Shown here: positions 1-9,568 of the stretch, in pieces | How the letters are laid out: every line of letters starts with the position of its first letter | Position numbering within the stretch: position 1 is the first letter of the stretch | Assembly (NCBI RefSeq): GCF_014192475.1 | Contig: NZ_JACHXZ010000002.1 | Location: 478,524 to 542,523 of the forward strand | Source of the DNA: Simiduia aestuariiviva | GTDB taxonomy: Bacteria > Pseudomonadota > Gammaproteobacteria > Pseudomonadales > Cellvibrionaceae | DNA length: 64,000 nt | Direction: 5' to 3' | The notes under the pieces: generated by a model | The model's database searches: none | Seen by the model: only the letters and a program-made list of their open reading frames with translations | What the model was told of the DNA's origin: nothing | Program-made: the position numbers and the translations under genes

Positions 1-447
1 CAAACGAGCGCTCGAGGTATCCTGCAAAATGGCACGGTATTCCTCCAAGGTCATCTCTAGAGACTCAGAGATCTCTTTTTCACTTGCCTCGCGACCCAGC
101 TGGCCTTCCAGCTGCCCTATGGCCTTGCTGATCTTGCGCGCATTGCGATGTACCGAGCGCGGCACCCAGTCACCTTTGCGGGTTTCATCCATGATGGCAC
201 CGCGAATCCGAATTCCGGCATAAGTCTCAAAGCTCGCGCCCTTGCTGGCATCGAACTTTTGCGATGCCTCTAGCAACCCAATCATTCCGGCTTGGATCAA
301 ATCGTCCACCAGCACACTGGCAGGCATCTTTAGCATTAAGTGGTAGGCAATCCGCTTTACCAACGGTGCATAGTCTTCTATGCATATCTGTTGATCCGCT
401 TTGCGGCTGGCCTCGTCATACATGGCTAATCCCTCTACTGCTGCCAT
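1..447 (-). CDS. fliA: RNA polymerase sigma-28 factor FliA, N-terminal part (cut by window edge)
   Basis: The first 149 residues of the flagellar sigma factor are present; the rest lies beyond position 1. It directs RNA polymerase to late flagellar and chemotaxis genes and is held inactive by FlgM (also in this window). The translation shows sigma region 2 (YAPLVKRIAYHL, then DLIQAGMIGLLEA, then YAGIRIRGAIMDE) and the start of region 3 (WVPRSVHR). Two starts are possible: ATG at 447, two bases after the fleN stop, which from memory matches the N-terminus of Pseudomonas FliA; and ATG at 423, which has the better ribosome site (GAGGGA, six bases away). It is the last visible gene of the flhA-flhF-fleN-fliA series and is probably translationally coupled to fleN. 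Confidence 0.95.
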   Translation of the reverse strand, partial: MAAVEGLAMYDEASRKADQQICIEDYAPLVKRIAYHLMLKMPASVLVDDLIQAGMIGLLEASQKFDASKGASFETYAGIRIRGAIMDETRKGDWVPRSVHRNARKISKAIGQLEGQLGREASEKEISESLEMTLEEYRAILQDTSSARL

Positions 448-449
448 CG

Positions 450-1274
450 TTAGGCGCCCGCTTCTGAGGTTTCCAGTAGGCGTTCAACAAAGAACTCGAG
501 GTTTCCTGTGGCCGCCGTGGGCAGCGGCCACTGTGATACCCGCTCTGCCAGCGCCCGTATAGCACTGGACGCCTTGGCTTGCGGTGCATAGTCAATCAAT
601 GCTCGCTGGTGCTGGACCGCTTTTCTAACATTTTCGTCAAAGGGAATAGCGCCCTCAAATTGCAACGCCACATCCAAGAATTTGTCGCACACCAGCTGGA
701 GGCGCTGTACCAATTTTTTGCCTTCCGTCGCGGTGCGGGTCATATTGGCCACAACCCGAAAGCGCTGCATGCCCGCATCTCGATGCAAGAGCTTAATCAG
801 CGCATAGGCGTCAGTGACTGATGAGGGCTCATCGCACACGACCACCAACGCCTCGTTCGCGGCCCGCACAAAACTCACCACCGTATCGCTAATACCCGCA
901 GCGGTATCCACAACCAAGACATCTAGCTGGTCGGAGACATCGCTGAACGCGCGAATCAAAGCCCCATGCTGTTGGCGGGTTAAACTGGCCATCTGCTGCA
1001 CCCCAGAGGAGGCTGGCACGATGCGAATGCCGCCCGGCCCTTGAATAAGCACATCGCGCAGCTCGCATTCGCCAGACAGCACATCAGCTAGGGTTTTATT
1101 GGCTCGAATGCCCAGCAGGACATCCACATTGGCGAGGCCTAAATCGGCGTCAAGCAGCATTACCCGCCGCCCCAGCTGGGCCAGCGCGATGCTCATATTG
1201 ACCGAAATGTTGCTTTTACCAACACCACCTTTACCGCCGGTAACTGCAATGACCTGAACTGGATGGTGCCCCAT
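450..1274 (-). CDS. fleN: Flagellar number regulator FleN/FlhG, MinD-like ATPase
   Basis: A 274-residue ParA/MinD-family ATPase that limits the number of polar flagella by opposing FleQ and acting with FlhF. The deviant Walker A motif KGGVGKS is at residues 15-21, followed by LLDADLGLANVDVLLG and VVDTAAGIS typical of MinD-type switch regions. A longer reading from GTG at 1286 is possible, but ATG at 1274 has a clear Shine-Dalgarno (GGGAG, five bases upstream) and was chosen. It follows flhF and precedes fliA, the order known from Pseudomonas and Vibrio. Length is normal for the family. Confidence 0.95.
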   Translation of the reverse strand: MGHHPVQVIAVTGGKGGVGKSNISVNMSIALAQLGRRVMLLDADLGLANVDVLLGIRANKTLADVLSGECELRDVLIQGPGGIRIVPASSGVQQMASLTRQQHGALIRAFSDVSDQLDVLVVDTAAGISDTVVSFVRAANEALVVVCDEPSSVTDAYALIKLLHRDAGMQRFRVVANMTRTATEGKKLVQRLQLVCDKFLDVALQFEGAIPFDENVRKAVQHQRALIDYAPQAKASSAIRALAERVSQWPLPTAATGNLEFFVERLLETSEAGA

Positions 1275-1303
1275 GATGACTCCCACAAATATACCTGCCT
1301 TGA

Positions 1304-2746
1304 TTATAGTTGCTCGGCCTGAACCTGCAGGGCACTTTGTTGCGCGCTTTGGCTCGCTCGCTCAGGCACTGCCGAAACGGCGCTCTTAGCTGCTTTAGCC
1401 ACGATCTGATGGCCCTTTGCAACCTGAATATCGGCGGGAATCTCCTGCCCATCGGTGGTATACGCCAACGGCATACGCTGCTGCATCAACATACCTAGCG
1501 CTTCACCCAAAGACGGTGTTTCATCCAGCTTAGTTAAAATGGTTGCCACCGGGTGGGCAGCTCCGTAGGCATGATAGCTGGCCTTTAACATTTGGCTCTG
1601 GCTGTTGGCGGCCAACACCAACAGGCTATTGACCTTGCCCGCGCTGCGCAGTTGATTTAATTGGCGCTTTAGGCGCGCATCGCCATGACGCAAACCCGCG
1701 GTATCAATCAGCACCAACTGCTTGTGGCTTAGGTTTACCAAGACCTGCTCTAACGATTCACCATCACCCACCACCTTGACGGGCACTCCCAAGAGCCGAC
1801 CCAGTGAGGAAATTTGCTCATGGGCGGCAAGCCGGTAGTTGTCGGTAGTTACCAATGCCAGTCCTTCCGGACCATGGGCGAGCACATGGCGTACCGCCAA
1901 CTTTGCCAAAGTGGTCGTTTTACCCACCCCAGTGGGCCCCACAAAGGCATAAACACCGCCACTGGCAACAATATCTCGACCGGAAACGGGCAAACGTTGA
2001 GATAACAACGCAAGCGCCTCTGGCCACGCTTTATCTGGCTGGTGATCGGTATCCACGGAAGCCACGAGCCGCTCACATTGAAATTCTGGCAACCCCAATG
2101 ACGCCAAGCGCTTGACTAAAGGATTGGAGGATCGGGTCTGTGGGCTTTGCCCCTGCTCGAGCTGTAACCGCAACAGCTCGCGCATTTCACTGAGTTCTTC
2201 GTGCAAACGCGCCATTTCTACCGAAGGATCAGATTGTTTCGCTACTGGCTGTGGCGCGGGCGTTGACACAGCCCGGTTTTGCAATTGTGATGCCCACAGA
2301 TCGCCCTCCGCACCGCCAGGCGCCTTTGCCTCAGCAGACTGATCACGCTCTGCGAGCATGCGCTTGCGAGCGGCCTCAATTTCCGCCGCGAGCTGAGGTC
2401 CCGTCTTGCCTCCGAAGAGCGTTCGACCGGCTTCGGGTTTAGGCATGCTGGCGCGAGCAGCCGGACGCGGCGTTGATCCGGCATCGCTAAGGGCTTCAGT
2501 CACAGAATGCTGATGCTGCCAGGCGTTGTCGCTGTTCAGTGGCGCGGCGGCATCCGGCTCTGACCTCTGACCGGCAAATGCCCTCTGCTCCTCCGGTAGT
2601 TGACCCGGCTCTTCGACAGTGGCCATTAGCTCAATGCCATCTGGGTGCCGTCGAGTAGACAAGATAATTGCCTCTGGACCCAACTGCTCGCGCGCGATGT
2701 CCAATGCGCGCCGCATATTGGCTGCCACAATCTTCTTAATGGCCAT
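1304..2746 (-). CDS. flhF: Flagellar placement GTPase FlhF (SRP family)
   Basis: A 480-residue protein with the N-terminal FlhF signature (MAIKKIVAANMRRALDIARE), a long low-complexity basic/acidic middle region (about 50-200), and a C-terminal NG GTPase domain. The G1 loop GPTGVGKT is at residues 270-277 and an IDTAG motif lies near 347. In polar flagellates FlhF marks the pole where FliF assembles; GTP-driven dimerisation and FleN control its activity. It lies between flhA and fleN and is co-transcribed with them. The start ATG follows an AGGAGA ribosome site. Nothing looks disrupted. Confidence 0.95.
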   Translation of the reverse strand: MAIKKIVAANMRRALDIAREQLGPEAIILSTRRHPDGIELMATVEEPGQLPEEQRAFAGQRSEPDAAAPLNSDNAWQHQHSVTEALSDAGSTPRPAARASMPKPEAGRTLFGGKTGPQLAAEIEAARKRMLAERDQSAEAKAPGGAEGDLWASQLQNRAVSTPAPQPVAKQSDPSVEMARLHEELSEMRELLRLQLEQGQSPQTRSSNPLVKRLASLGLPEFQCERLVASVDTDHQPDKAWPEALALLSQRLPVSGRDIVASGGVYAFVGPTGVGKTTTLAKLAVRHVLAHGPEGLALVTTDNYRLAAHEQISSLGRLLGVPVKVVGDGESLEQVLVNLSHKQLVLIDTAGLRHGDARLKRQLNQLRSAGKVNSLLVLAANSQSQMLKASYHAYGAAHPVATILTKLDETPSLGEALGMLMQQRMPLAYTTDGQEIPADIQVAKGHQIVAKAAKSAVSAVPERASQSAQQSALQVQAEQL

Positions 2747-2772
2747 GTTTATCTCCTGCCTTTAGGCTTGGG

Positions 2773-4950
2773 CTAGGCGCCCACACTGCCCACTATGGTA
2801 ATTTGCTTGCTAGCGGGGATCTCGTTGTAAGCGAGCACCACCAAATCTGGAACAAAGGCGCGAACAAACCGAGCCAATTGATATCTGATCTGACCGGACA
2901 CCAATAAAATTGCGGGCGCACCGCTTTGCTCCTGTTGTTTCGCTACCTGTTGCACTGACTCCCGCAACTTTTCGGCCAGCCCGGGCTCAATGACGGGGCC
3001 GCCATCGCCACTTTTCTGACTCTGCTGATAGGTCTTCAGCAATAATTGTTCCAAGCTAGGATCTAGGGTGAAAACGGGGATGTCTTTGTCGTTACCCACC
3101 AGCGCCTGCACTATCTGCCGACAAATGCCCTGCCGCACACTGGTCATCAAGGTGACAGGATCTTGACTCTTATCGCTGTTGGCGGCGATGGCCTCAGCAA
3201 TACTGCGCATGTCTTTTATGGAAACGTTTTCCTGCAACAACAACTGCAACACCTTGAGCAAGGTTTTCAAAGACACACTGTCAGGAATCAGGTGCTCGGC
3301 GAGCTTGGGGGACGTTTTTGCCAACATATCTACCAGTTGTTGAACGTCTTCTAACCCCAGTAATTCACTCACGTGCTGACTTAGTATTTGATTCAGGTGA
3401 GTCGCCACCACAGTTGAGGCATCAACCACCGTATAGCCCAGGGTTTGGGCGTGATCGCGCTCCGATTTTTTTATCCAAACCGACGGTAAGCCAAAGGCGG
3501 GGTCCTTGGCGGCAATACCCTCCACATCACCAAATACTTGACCGGGGTTGATGGCTAGATCGCGATCGGGATGAATCTCTTCTTCCGCCACCGATACTCC
3601 CATTAACGTAACTCGGTATTGGTTAGGTAGTAAATCAAGGTTGTCTCGAATGTGTACCGTGGGCACCAAGAAACCTATTTCCTGTGACATCTTTTTACGT
3701 ACACCGCGAATCCGGCCGAGCAATTCACCGCCTTGTGATTTATCCACCATGGGGATCAATCGATAGCCCACTTCGAGCCCAATGACGTCAACGGGTTTGA
3801 CATCGTCCCAACTCACTTCAGTAGGCTCAGCTTGGTGCTCCAGCGCCGGCAGCTGATCGCCAGCTGGCGAGGGGGCCGACGTTTTTGTTGGCGCTCCACT
3901 GGCATCGTCACCGTCAGACACCAATTCGCCCTGCGAACGCATTCGCTGGATGTACCATGCAATGCCACCGGCGACGGCCCCGAGCCCGAGAAAAGCCACA
4001 TGGGGCATTCCAGGAATGGAGCCCATAATGAATAACACCCCGGATGACACCGCCAATGCTTTGGGCGAGTCAAACATCTGACGCATGATTTGATCGCTCA
4101 TGTCTTCAGAGGTATTGACGCGGGTTACCAGAATTGCGGCCGATGTCGACAACAGGAGGGAGGGAATTTGGGCGACGAGGCCGTCGCCAATGGTGAGCAA
4201 TATGTACTTCTGTAGCGCATCTTGGAATTCTAACTGGTGCTGCGCCATACCAACGATAAGTCCACCGACAATATTGATGAGCAGGATCAGTATGCCGGCG
4301 ACCGCATCGCCGCGAACAAATTTACTTGCACCGTCCATCGCACCATAAAAATCGGCTTCCCCGGCAACCTCTGCCCGCCGCACCTTGGCCTCTTCTTGAT
4401 TGATGAGGCCCGCGTTCAAGTCGGCATCAATGGCCATCTGCTTGCCAGGCATGGCGTCCAAGGTGAAACGTGCACTCACTTCAGAAATCCGCCCGGCGCC
4501 CTTGGTAACAACCACAAAATTGATGATCATTAAGATCAAAAATACCACTAAGCCGACCGCATAATTGCCACCGATGACCACTTCACCGAAAGCTTCAATC
4601 ACCTTACCTGCGGCATCGCCTCCCTCGTGACCATGTAGTAAAACAACTCGAGTAGAGGCTACATTGAGGGCCAAGCGCAACAAAGTAGCGAGCAACAATA
4701 TTGTGGGAAATACGGCAAAATCCAGTGGCCGCAGCGCATAAACGCCCACCAAGAGCACTACAATGGAGAGCGCAATGTTAAAGGAAAAGAACACATCCAA
4801 TAAAAATGCGGGAATAGGCAGCGTCATCATGCCCAACAACATAAGCAATAGCAGCGGAATACCGAGGTTCCCGTGCCCCATGCGCGTCACATTGCTGACT
4901 AATTGCTGTCGATTAAAACCGGAAAAGGTACCGAATCCTGGTAAGGCCAT
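2773..4950 (-). CDS. flhA: Flagellar export gate protein FlhA
   Basis: A 725-residue inner-membrane component of the flagellar type III export gate. The N-terminal half has about eight hydrophobic segments (for example LGIPLLLLMLLGMMTLPIPAF and FPTILLLATLLRLALNVAST) and the highly conserved FHIPEP-family loop around GRISEVSARFTLDAMPGKQM. The C-terminal half is the cytoplasmic chaperone-docking domain. It is slightly longer than most homologues (about 690-710), partly because of a short extra N-terminal stretch and a Ser/Pro-rich linker near 345-375. It opens the flhA-flhF-fleN-fliA unit and has its own sigma-54 type promoter just upstream. Confidence 0.97.
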   Translation of the reverse strand: MALPGFGTFSGFNRQQLVSNVTRMGHGNLGIPLLLLMLLGMMTLPIPAFLLDVFFSFNIALSIVVLLVGVYALRPLDFAVFPTILLLATLLRLALNVASTRVVLLHGHEGGDAAGKVIEAFGEVVIGGNYAVGLVVFLILMIINFVVVTKGAGRISEVSARFTLDAMPGKQMAIDADLNAGLINQEEAKVRRAEVAGEADFYGAMDGASKFVRGDAVAGILILLINIVGGLIVGMAQHQLEFQDALQKYILLTIGDGLVAQIPSLLLSTSAAILVTRVNTSEDMSDQIMRQMFDSPKALAVSSGVLFIMGSIPGMPHVAFLGLGAVAGGIAWYIQRMRSQGELVSDGDDASGAPTKTSAPSPAGDQLPALEHQAEPTEVSWDDVKPVDVIGLEVGYRLIPMVDKSQGGELLGRIRGVRKKMSQEIGFLVPTVHIRDNLDLLPNQYRVTLMGVSVAEEEIHPDRDLAINPGQVFGDVEGIAAKDPAFGLPSVWIKKSERDHAQTLGYTVVDASTVVATHLNQILSQHVSELLGLEDVQQLVDMLAKTSPKLAEHLIPDSVSLKTLLKVLQLLLQENVSIKDMRSIAEAIAANSDKSQDPVTLMTSVRQGICRQIVQALVGNDKDIPVFTLDPSLEQLLLKTYQQSQKSGDGGPVIEPGLAEKLRESVQQVAKQQEQSGAPAILLVSGQIRYQLARFVRAFVPDLVVLAYNEIPASKQITIVGSVGA

Positions 4951-4989
4951 AACGCTTTTTTGACACTCCCGTATAGTTCAGGGGAATAT

Positions 4990-5006
4990 CGCAAAAACCG
5001 TACCGA
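4990..5006 (-). promoter_or_regulatory. Predicted sigma-54 promoter of flhA
   Basis: On the minus strand the -24 element reads CGGTACG and the -12 element TTGCG, with the diagnostic GG and GC doublets ten bases apart. It ends about 40 bases before the flhA start and lies just after the stop codon of the preceding gene, so flhA can be transcribed independently of the fliL-flhB unit. It differs from the TGGCACG consensus at two -24 positions. Confidence 0.65.
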
Positions 5007-5021
5007 AACCTGCACAATGGA

Positions 5022-6128
5022 TTATTTTTTTATTCTAAGCAAAGCTGTGCCGTGTAAACGGCTGACCACAAGGTAGGTATCGGATTCCGCCACCCCCGTT
5101 GTGGTATAAAACTGGCCAGTCGGATCCTGCAGTTGCTGTAACACCTCGCCCTCAGCCCCTAATTTGACAATCATTCCATAGTGCTGCGCTTTGGGACGAA
5201 TGAAAGCTGGAAGTCGCTGCACCATACGGCGCAGCCACGGTTTATTGGAAAGCCGATCCAGTATCGCACTGCGAGGGGACACCAACCCCAACCATAAATG
5301 GCCATCGGGTGCACGGGCGATATTGTCAGGAAAGCCAGGCAAATTATCGCGAATTACTTCGCGCTCTTTCACCGTCCCGTTATTGATGAGGTATTGCCAT
5401 ATTCGGTATGCGCCCGTCTCGACAACTACCACTCTATCGGCTTGCCCACTGCTGGACGGCAAGGTGGCTACACCGTTTGCAAAATTTAACCCATCGACAA
5501 CTTGGGTGAGCTCACCGGAGCTCGGCAGGTATCGAAACAAACGCCCGTGGCCACCGTGCTCCATGATATCTAACAAACTCGCGGCATAGGTACCACCATG
5601 GGGCTTAGCGTGAAACTTAGACGACGAATCCGTAAAGTAAATCGCGCCTGAATCTGCCTGCGCAACATCATTGACATAGCCGAGAACTCGCCCGTTGAAT
5701 TGGGTAACCAATGATTCGAGACCTTGCGCATCGCTATACCGCATCAGACCCAGGTAAGCATCTGCAATCAGCAAGCGATTTTGATGATCAACTGCCAAGC
5801 CCAACGGGCGCCCTCCGGTATTCACTACCGACTCAAAGGTTTCACCGGCATCAAGTGAACGAAGTAACCACCCTTCATGCGTACTGACCCACAGTTGCCC
5901 CTGCCGATCAAACACTGCAGCTTCGGGCCCTGAATAGGGTCCAAGCGCAAGCGCCTGCGCACGACTCAAATGCGCATTAACTTGAAACTCTTTCACATAG
6001 CCATTATCTGCTGGCGCCTGCCACCCGACTGGCTCCACTGCCACAGGCCAAGCCAGCAAATACGCCGAAAGGCTCCCCAAAAAAATAATTAAGGCCAACC
6101 AAATAGATCTTGATGAACGCGCGGTCAT
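5022..6128 (-). CDS. Membrane-anchored strictosidine-synthase/SMP-30-like beta-propeller protein
   Basis: A 368-residue protein with one N-terminal hydrophobic segment (about residues 8-30), so probably an inner-membrane-anchored periplasmic protein. The rest has the repeating pattern of a six-bladed propeller: QGQLWVSTHEGWL, NRLLIADAYLGLMRY, GAIYFTDSSSKF, then a Str_synth-like stretch GRLFRYLPSSGE...LNFANGVA, and DGHLWLGLVSPR. This resembles the strictosidine synthase/APMAP/gluconolactonase superfamily; the plant enzyme activity should not be assumed, and bacterial members are usually of unknown or lactonase/esterase function. The gene starts 23 bases after flhB and has its own ribosome site (AGGA), so it is probably read with the fliL-flhB operon. 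It is not a known flagellar component, and its place between flhB and flhA is unexpected. Confidence 0.75.
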   Translation of the reverse strand: MTARSSRSIWLALIIFLGSLSAYLLAWPVAVEPVGWQAPADNGYVKEFQVNAHLSRAQALALGPYSGPEAAVFDRQGQLWVSTHEGWLLRSLDAGETFESVVNTGGRPLGLAVDHQNRLLIADAYLGLMRYSDAQGLESLVTQFNGRVLGYVNDVAQADSGAIYFTDSSSKFHAKPHGGTYAASLLDIMEHGGHGRLFRYLPSSGELTQVVDGLNFANGVATLPSSSGQADRVVVVETGAYRIWQYLINNGTVKEREVIRDNLPGFPDNIARAPDGHLWLGLVSPRSAILDRLSNKPWLRRMVQRLPAFIRPKAQHYGMIVKLGAEGEVLQQLQDPTGQFYTTTGVAESDTYLVVSRLHGTALLRIKK

Positions 6129-6151
6129 GACGCCAATCCTGATTAAATTTG

Positions 6152-7288
6152 TTAATCGTATCGTAGATTCGGAGGTATTTGGATACCGCCTGGCTTTTTG
6201 GGTTTAGCACCCTGCCCTTGTCGATGACTGCGCAATTGGAAAACATAGGCCAGTACTTGTGCCACCGCGACAAACAGCCCAGCAGGAACGGGCGAATCCA
6301 GCTCAGTCGTGTTGAATATTGAACGTGCCAGTGCGGGACTCTCTACAATTTCAACATTATGGGCGGCCGCAATTTCTCGTATTTTTAACGCGATTTGGTC
6401 TGCGCCTTTGGCGACTAACACCGGTGTATCCATGGTCGCGGGATCATATTTCAATGCCACCGCGTAGTGTGTTGGGTTGGTAATGACAACATCGGCTTCT
6501 GGCACTTCAGACATCATTCGTCGCTCGGCCATTTCCCGCTGCAATTGCCGCACTCGACTTTTGACCTCGGGCTTGCCTTCCGTATCCTTGTACTCATCTT
6601 TGATATCTTGCATAGACATACGCAATTTCTTTGCGTGATCCCACAGTTGAAAGGGTACGTCCATAATCGCAATAAAAATTGTGCTCGCAGAAAGCACCAC
6701 TGCGGATATTCCCGCCAGCCATAGCGCATGGCCAATAGCAGGCACCAAAGCTTCGCTTGAGAGCCCTAACAATTGCACTTTCAGCGCCTTGAGCATCATG
6801 ATCGCCACTAACAATATGATGCCTACTTTGCCGATGGCCTTGAGCAACTCAACCACAGACTTGATGGAGAACATGCGCTTAAGACCCGCCAGTGGGTCCA
6901 TACGATTGAGCTTTGGCGCGAGCGCTTTTGTACTCACCAACCAGCCACCTAGGGATATAGGCCCAACGAATGCGGCAACCATCAATGCGGCAAACAGTGG
7001 CGCTAACCCGACCATCGCCTCACGCACCGCAGTCCCTACGAGCGTAAGCATCAAGACAGGATCGAAAACGGCAGTCCGCTCCAACGTCATTGAAACCCTG
7101 AACACACCCATTAATTTGCGCCCCAGAAATTCGCCACTCGCCAACAGCGCAAGGGTTCCAGTGAGTAATAAAATAGTGGTGGTCAACTCCTTGGAGCGGG
7201 CAACCTGACCATCCTCTCTGGCCTTTTCAAGTTTTCGGGGGGTTGCCTCTTCTGTTTTTTCCTGACTGCTATCGTTATTTTCTGCCAT
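6152..7288 (-). CDS. flhB: Flagellar export switch protein FlhB
   Basis: A 378-residue protein with four N-terminal transmembrane segments and a cytoplasmic C-terminal domain. The autocleavage motif NPTH is at residues 271-274 (cut between N271 and P272), the step that switches export from rod/hook to filament substrates together with FliK. The N-terminus (DSSQEKTEEATPRKLEKARE) is the conserved FlhB signature. A short C-terminal tail rich in K, G and Q follows the family domain. It ends the fliLMNOPQR-flhB series. Confidence 0.97.
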   Translation of the reverse strand: MAENNDSSQEKTEEATPRKLEKAREDGQVARSKELTTTILLLTGTLALLASGEFLGRKLMGVFRVSMTLERTAVFDPVLMLTLVGTAVREAMVGLAPLFAALMVAAFVGPISLGGWLVSTKALAPKLNRMDPLAGLKRMFSIKSVVELLKAIGKVGIILLVAIMMLKALKVQLLGLSSEALVPAIGHALWLAGISAVVLSASTIFIAIMDVPFQLWDHAKKLRMSMQDIKDEYKDTEGKPEVKSRVRQLQREMAERRMMSEVPEADVVITNPTHYAVALKYDPATMDTPVLVAKGADQIALKIREIAAAHNVEIVESPALARSIFNTTELDSPVPAGLFVAVAQVLAYVFQLRSHRQGQGAKPKKPGGIQIPPNLRYD

Positions 7289-7297
7289 AGCCCTTAC

Positions 7298-8071
7298 TCA
7301 GGAAATATTCCAAAGATGGCGGAGAATATTGAAGCCATCCTGCATAAATTGATTGTAGTTACCCAAGAACGTGGTAAACCCAAACCAAATGAGGAATGCG
7401 CCCAAAATTAATGTAATGGGAAAGCCAACTGTAAATATATTCATTTGCGGCGCGGACCGCCCCATGACGCCAAAGCTAATGTTTACGATCATCAGACTGG
7501 TCAGCACCGGCAGTGCGATAAGTAACGCCGCGCCAAACATCCAGCTACCGGCCATCACCAAATCCCACAACAGCGCCAACGGCATGGTTACGCCGATGGG
7601 CGTGGTATAAAAGCTTTCAGCTAACAGTTGAATCATGAGCAAATGACCATCGCCAACCACAAATAACATCGTCACCAACATTAAGTAGTACTGAGACACG
7701 ACGGTTACCGTTAATCCACTGGAGGGGTCATTCATGGACGCAAATCCAAGCCCCATTTTCATAGCGATATACTGCCCAGCTAAGACTGCCACCTGAAACG
7801 CTAACTGCATGGCAAAACCTGCGGCCATGCCAATCAGTGATTGCTGCACAACTAACAACCACGTATCTAAGCCAAAACCAGATACCTTGGGCAATTCGGG
7901 CAGGGCTGGCGCAACGAGGGCCGTCACTAACAGCGCCAATAACAGGCGTGCGCGCGCATTCACCAAACGAGAACCAAAGATGGGCGCGGCCAACATAAAG
8001 GCAGACACGCGCACTAAAGGCAGAAAATATTGCAATAGTTGCTCAGTGAGTACCGCTGCACTGAAGTCCAT
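7298..8071 (-). CDS. fliR: Flagellar export gate protein FliR
   Basis: A 257-residue, very hydrophobic protein with several membrane segments, part of the FliP5-FliQ4-FliR1 export channel at the centre of the basal body. Family landmarks include FMLAAPIFGSRLVNARAR near the N-terminus and MKMGLGFASMNDPSSG in the middle. It starts two bases after the fliQ stop and lies nine bases before flhB, consistent with a tightly packed operon. Length is normal. Confidence 0.96.
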   Translation of the reverse strand: MDFSAAVLTEQLLQYFLPLVRVSAFMLAAPIFGSRLVNARARLLLALLVTALVAPALPELPKVSGFGLDTWLLVVQQSLIGMAAGFAMQLAFQVAVLAGQYIAMKMGLGFASMNDPSSGLTVTVVSQYYLMLVTMLFVVGDGHLLMIQLLAESFYTTPIGVTMPLALLWDLVMAGSWMFGAALLIALPVLTSLMIVNISFGVMGRSAPQMNIFTVGFPITLILGAFLIWFGFTTFLGNYNQFMQDGFNILRHLWNIS

Positions 8072-8073
8072 GA

Positions 8074-8343
8074 CTAGCCGATCAACAGAGGAATATTTTG
8101 AAACGTTCGCATGAACAAATCCATAAACTCTCTCAACAACCAGCCGCCGGCGATCATGATGGTAATCAAAGTCACTAGCAGACGCGGTAAAAAACTCAAT
8201 GTTTGTTCGTTAATCTGTGTGGCCGCCTGGAACATACTGACAATTAAACCAACGATCAATGCAGGCCCAACAATCACTGAGATCACTAATACCGCTAGAA
8301 AAAATGCATCCGCGTAAAGATCCATTACCACTTCTGGCGTCAT
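8074..8343 (-). CDS. fliQ: Flagellar export gate protein FliQ
   Basis: An 89-residue protein made of two transmembrane helices (FFLAVLVISVIVGPALIVGL and LVTLITIMIAGGWLLREFM), the small subunit of the export channel. The start at 8343 (MTPEVVMDLY) matches the family N-terminus; a longer reading upstream would run into fliP and was rejected. The start is two bases after the fliP stop, so translation is probably coupled. Confidence 0.95.
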   Translation of the reverse strand: MTPEVVMDLYADAFFLAVLVISVIVGPALIVGLIVSMFQAATQINEQTLSFLPRLLVTLITIMIAGGWLLREFMDLFMRTFQNIPLLIG

Positions 8344-8345
8344 GG

Positions 8346-9131
8346 CTAGGCTCCAAAACTCGCCGCAAGAGTGCCGATCACCATCGCCCACCCATCAACG
8401 AGTACAAACAACATAATTTTAAAGGGCAGAGAAATAATTAGGGGCGACAACATCATCATACCCATCGCCATTAACACGCTGGCAATAACTAAATCGATGA
8501 TGAGAAACGGAATAAATAGCATAAAACCAATCTGAAAGGCCGTTTTTAACTCACTGGTGACAAATGCTGGAATCAGCACTGTCATCGGCACATCGTCAAT
8601 GCTATCTACGTCACCATAACGGCCAATGTCGAGAAATAAATCCAGATCAGATTCTCTGGTTTGCCCCACCATAAATTCCCTGAAGGGCTTGGTTGCCTCA
8701 GTCAACGCCTGCGAGGAGGTAATCTGCTCAGCCAAATACGGCTGCAAAGCGGTATCGTTCACTTGATTAAATACTGGCGTCATAATGAATAGCGTCATAA
8801 ATAACGCCATGCCAATGAGAATTTGATTTGAAGGCGACTGCTGTAACCCCAACGCTTGGCGAAGTATCGAGAATACAATGATGATCCGGGTAAAACTGGT
8901 CATCATCATGAGAATGGCAGGCAACAACGTCAACGACGTCATAATTGCCAATATTTGGATGGTTACCGTGTACTCTTGGCTGCCGTCGGCATTGGTGTTA
9001 AGGGTCACGGCCGGTATACCCTTATTACTCAAACCATCCAACAGGTTGGTGGCACCTTCAATTTCCTGTGCCGCCACTGTTCCTGAAAATAACAGAAAGA
9101 ATAAACAGAACTGTATAACCCACCGGAGCAT
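8346..9131 (-). CDS. fliP: Flagellar export gate protein FliP
   Basis: A 261-residue protein with a cleavable signal peptide (ending near VAAQ, residue 22) and four membrane helices, forming the pentameric core of the export channel. Conserved stretches are [20 protein letters not shown] and [20 protein letters not shown]. It abuts fliO (start directly after the fliO stop) and fliQ. Length is normal. Confidence 0.97.
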   Translation of the reverse strand: MLRWVIQFCLFFLLFSGTVAAQEIEGATNLLDGLSNKGIPAVTLNTNADGSQEYTVTIQILAIMTSLTLLPAILMMMTSFTRIIIVFSILRQALGLQQSPSNQILIGMALFMTLFIMTPVFNQVNDTALQPYLAEQITSSQALTEATKPFREFMVGQTRESDLDLFLDIGRYGDVDSIDDVPMTVLIPAFVTSELKTAFQIGFMLFIPFLIIDLVIASVLMAMGMMMLSPLIISLPFKIMLFVLVDGWAMVIGTLAASFGA

Positions 9132-9566
9132 CTATTGGGCAACCTTTTTTTGCATAATCTTATTTAGGTATCCAGAGAATTCAGAATCCGCTGGCATCGC
9201 ATCATCCTGCGGCACTGGGTATTCATGCAGTTTTTGAATGCCGCCGGCATTGACGCCAAGCAACAGTCGCTCACCCGCCACATCCACCAGCACCAATTGA
9301 TCTTTTGGCCCTAGACTGAGTCGCTCTACAAAGCGAATATTTTTCTGCTGTAGGCCAAATCCTTGCTGACGCTTAACAAACCAAGCAATAGCAAAGATAA
9401 ATCCAATCACTACACCTAGCGACAACACCAACTGAACAAGCTGAACCGCTACCTCTGCTGCGGATTGGCCTTTGACCAGCGCAACGCCGGATGTGGCCTG
9501 CGCTTGGTCTGCCACTGAATGTGCAGTTTCGGCAAGCGCCGCTGTAAAACCCAATAGCACGGTCAT
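9132..9566 (-). CDS. fliO: Flagellar export assembly protein FliO
   Basis: A 144-residue protein with an N-terminal hydrophobic stretch that may be a signal sequence and one clear transmembrane helix at about 45-66 (LVQLVLSLGVVIGFIFAIAW), followed by a basic cytoplasmic domain with LGPKDQLVLVDVAGERLLLGV, typical of FliO. It helps FliP fold and assemble. It lies between fliN and fliP with almost no spacing. The family is poorly conserved, so the call rests on the C-terminal motif and the position. Confidence 0.93.
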   Translation of the reverse strand: MTVLLGFTAALAETAHSVADQAQATSGVALVKGQSAAEVAVQLVQLVLSLGVVIGFIFAIAWFVKRQQGFGLQQKNIRFVERLSLGPKDQLVLVDVAGERLLLGVNAGGIQKLHEYPVPQDDAMPADSEFSGYLNKIMQKKVAQ

Positions 9567-9568
9567 GA

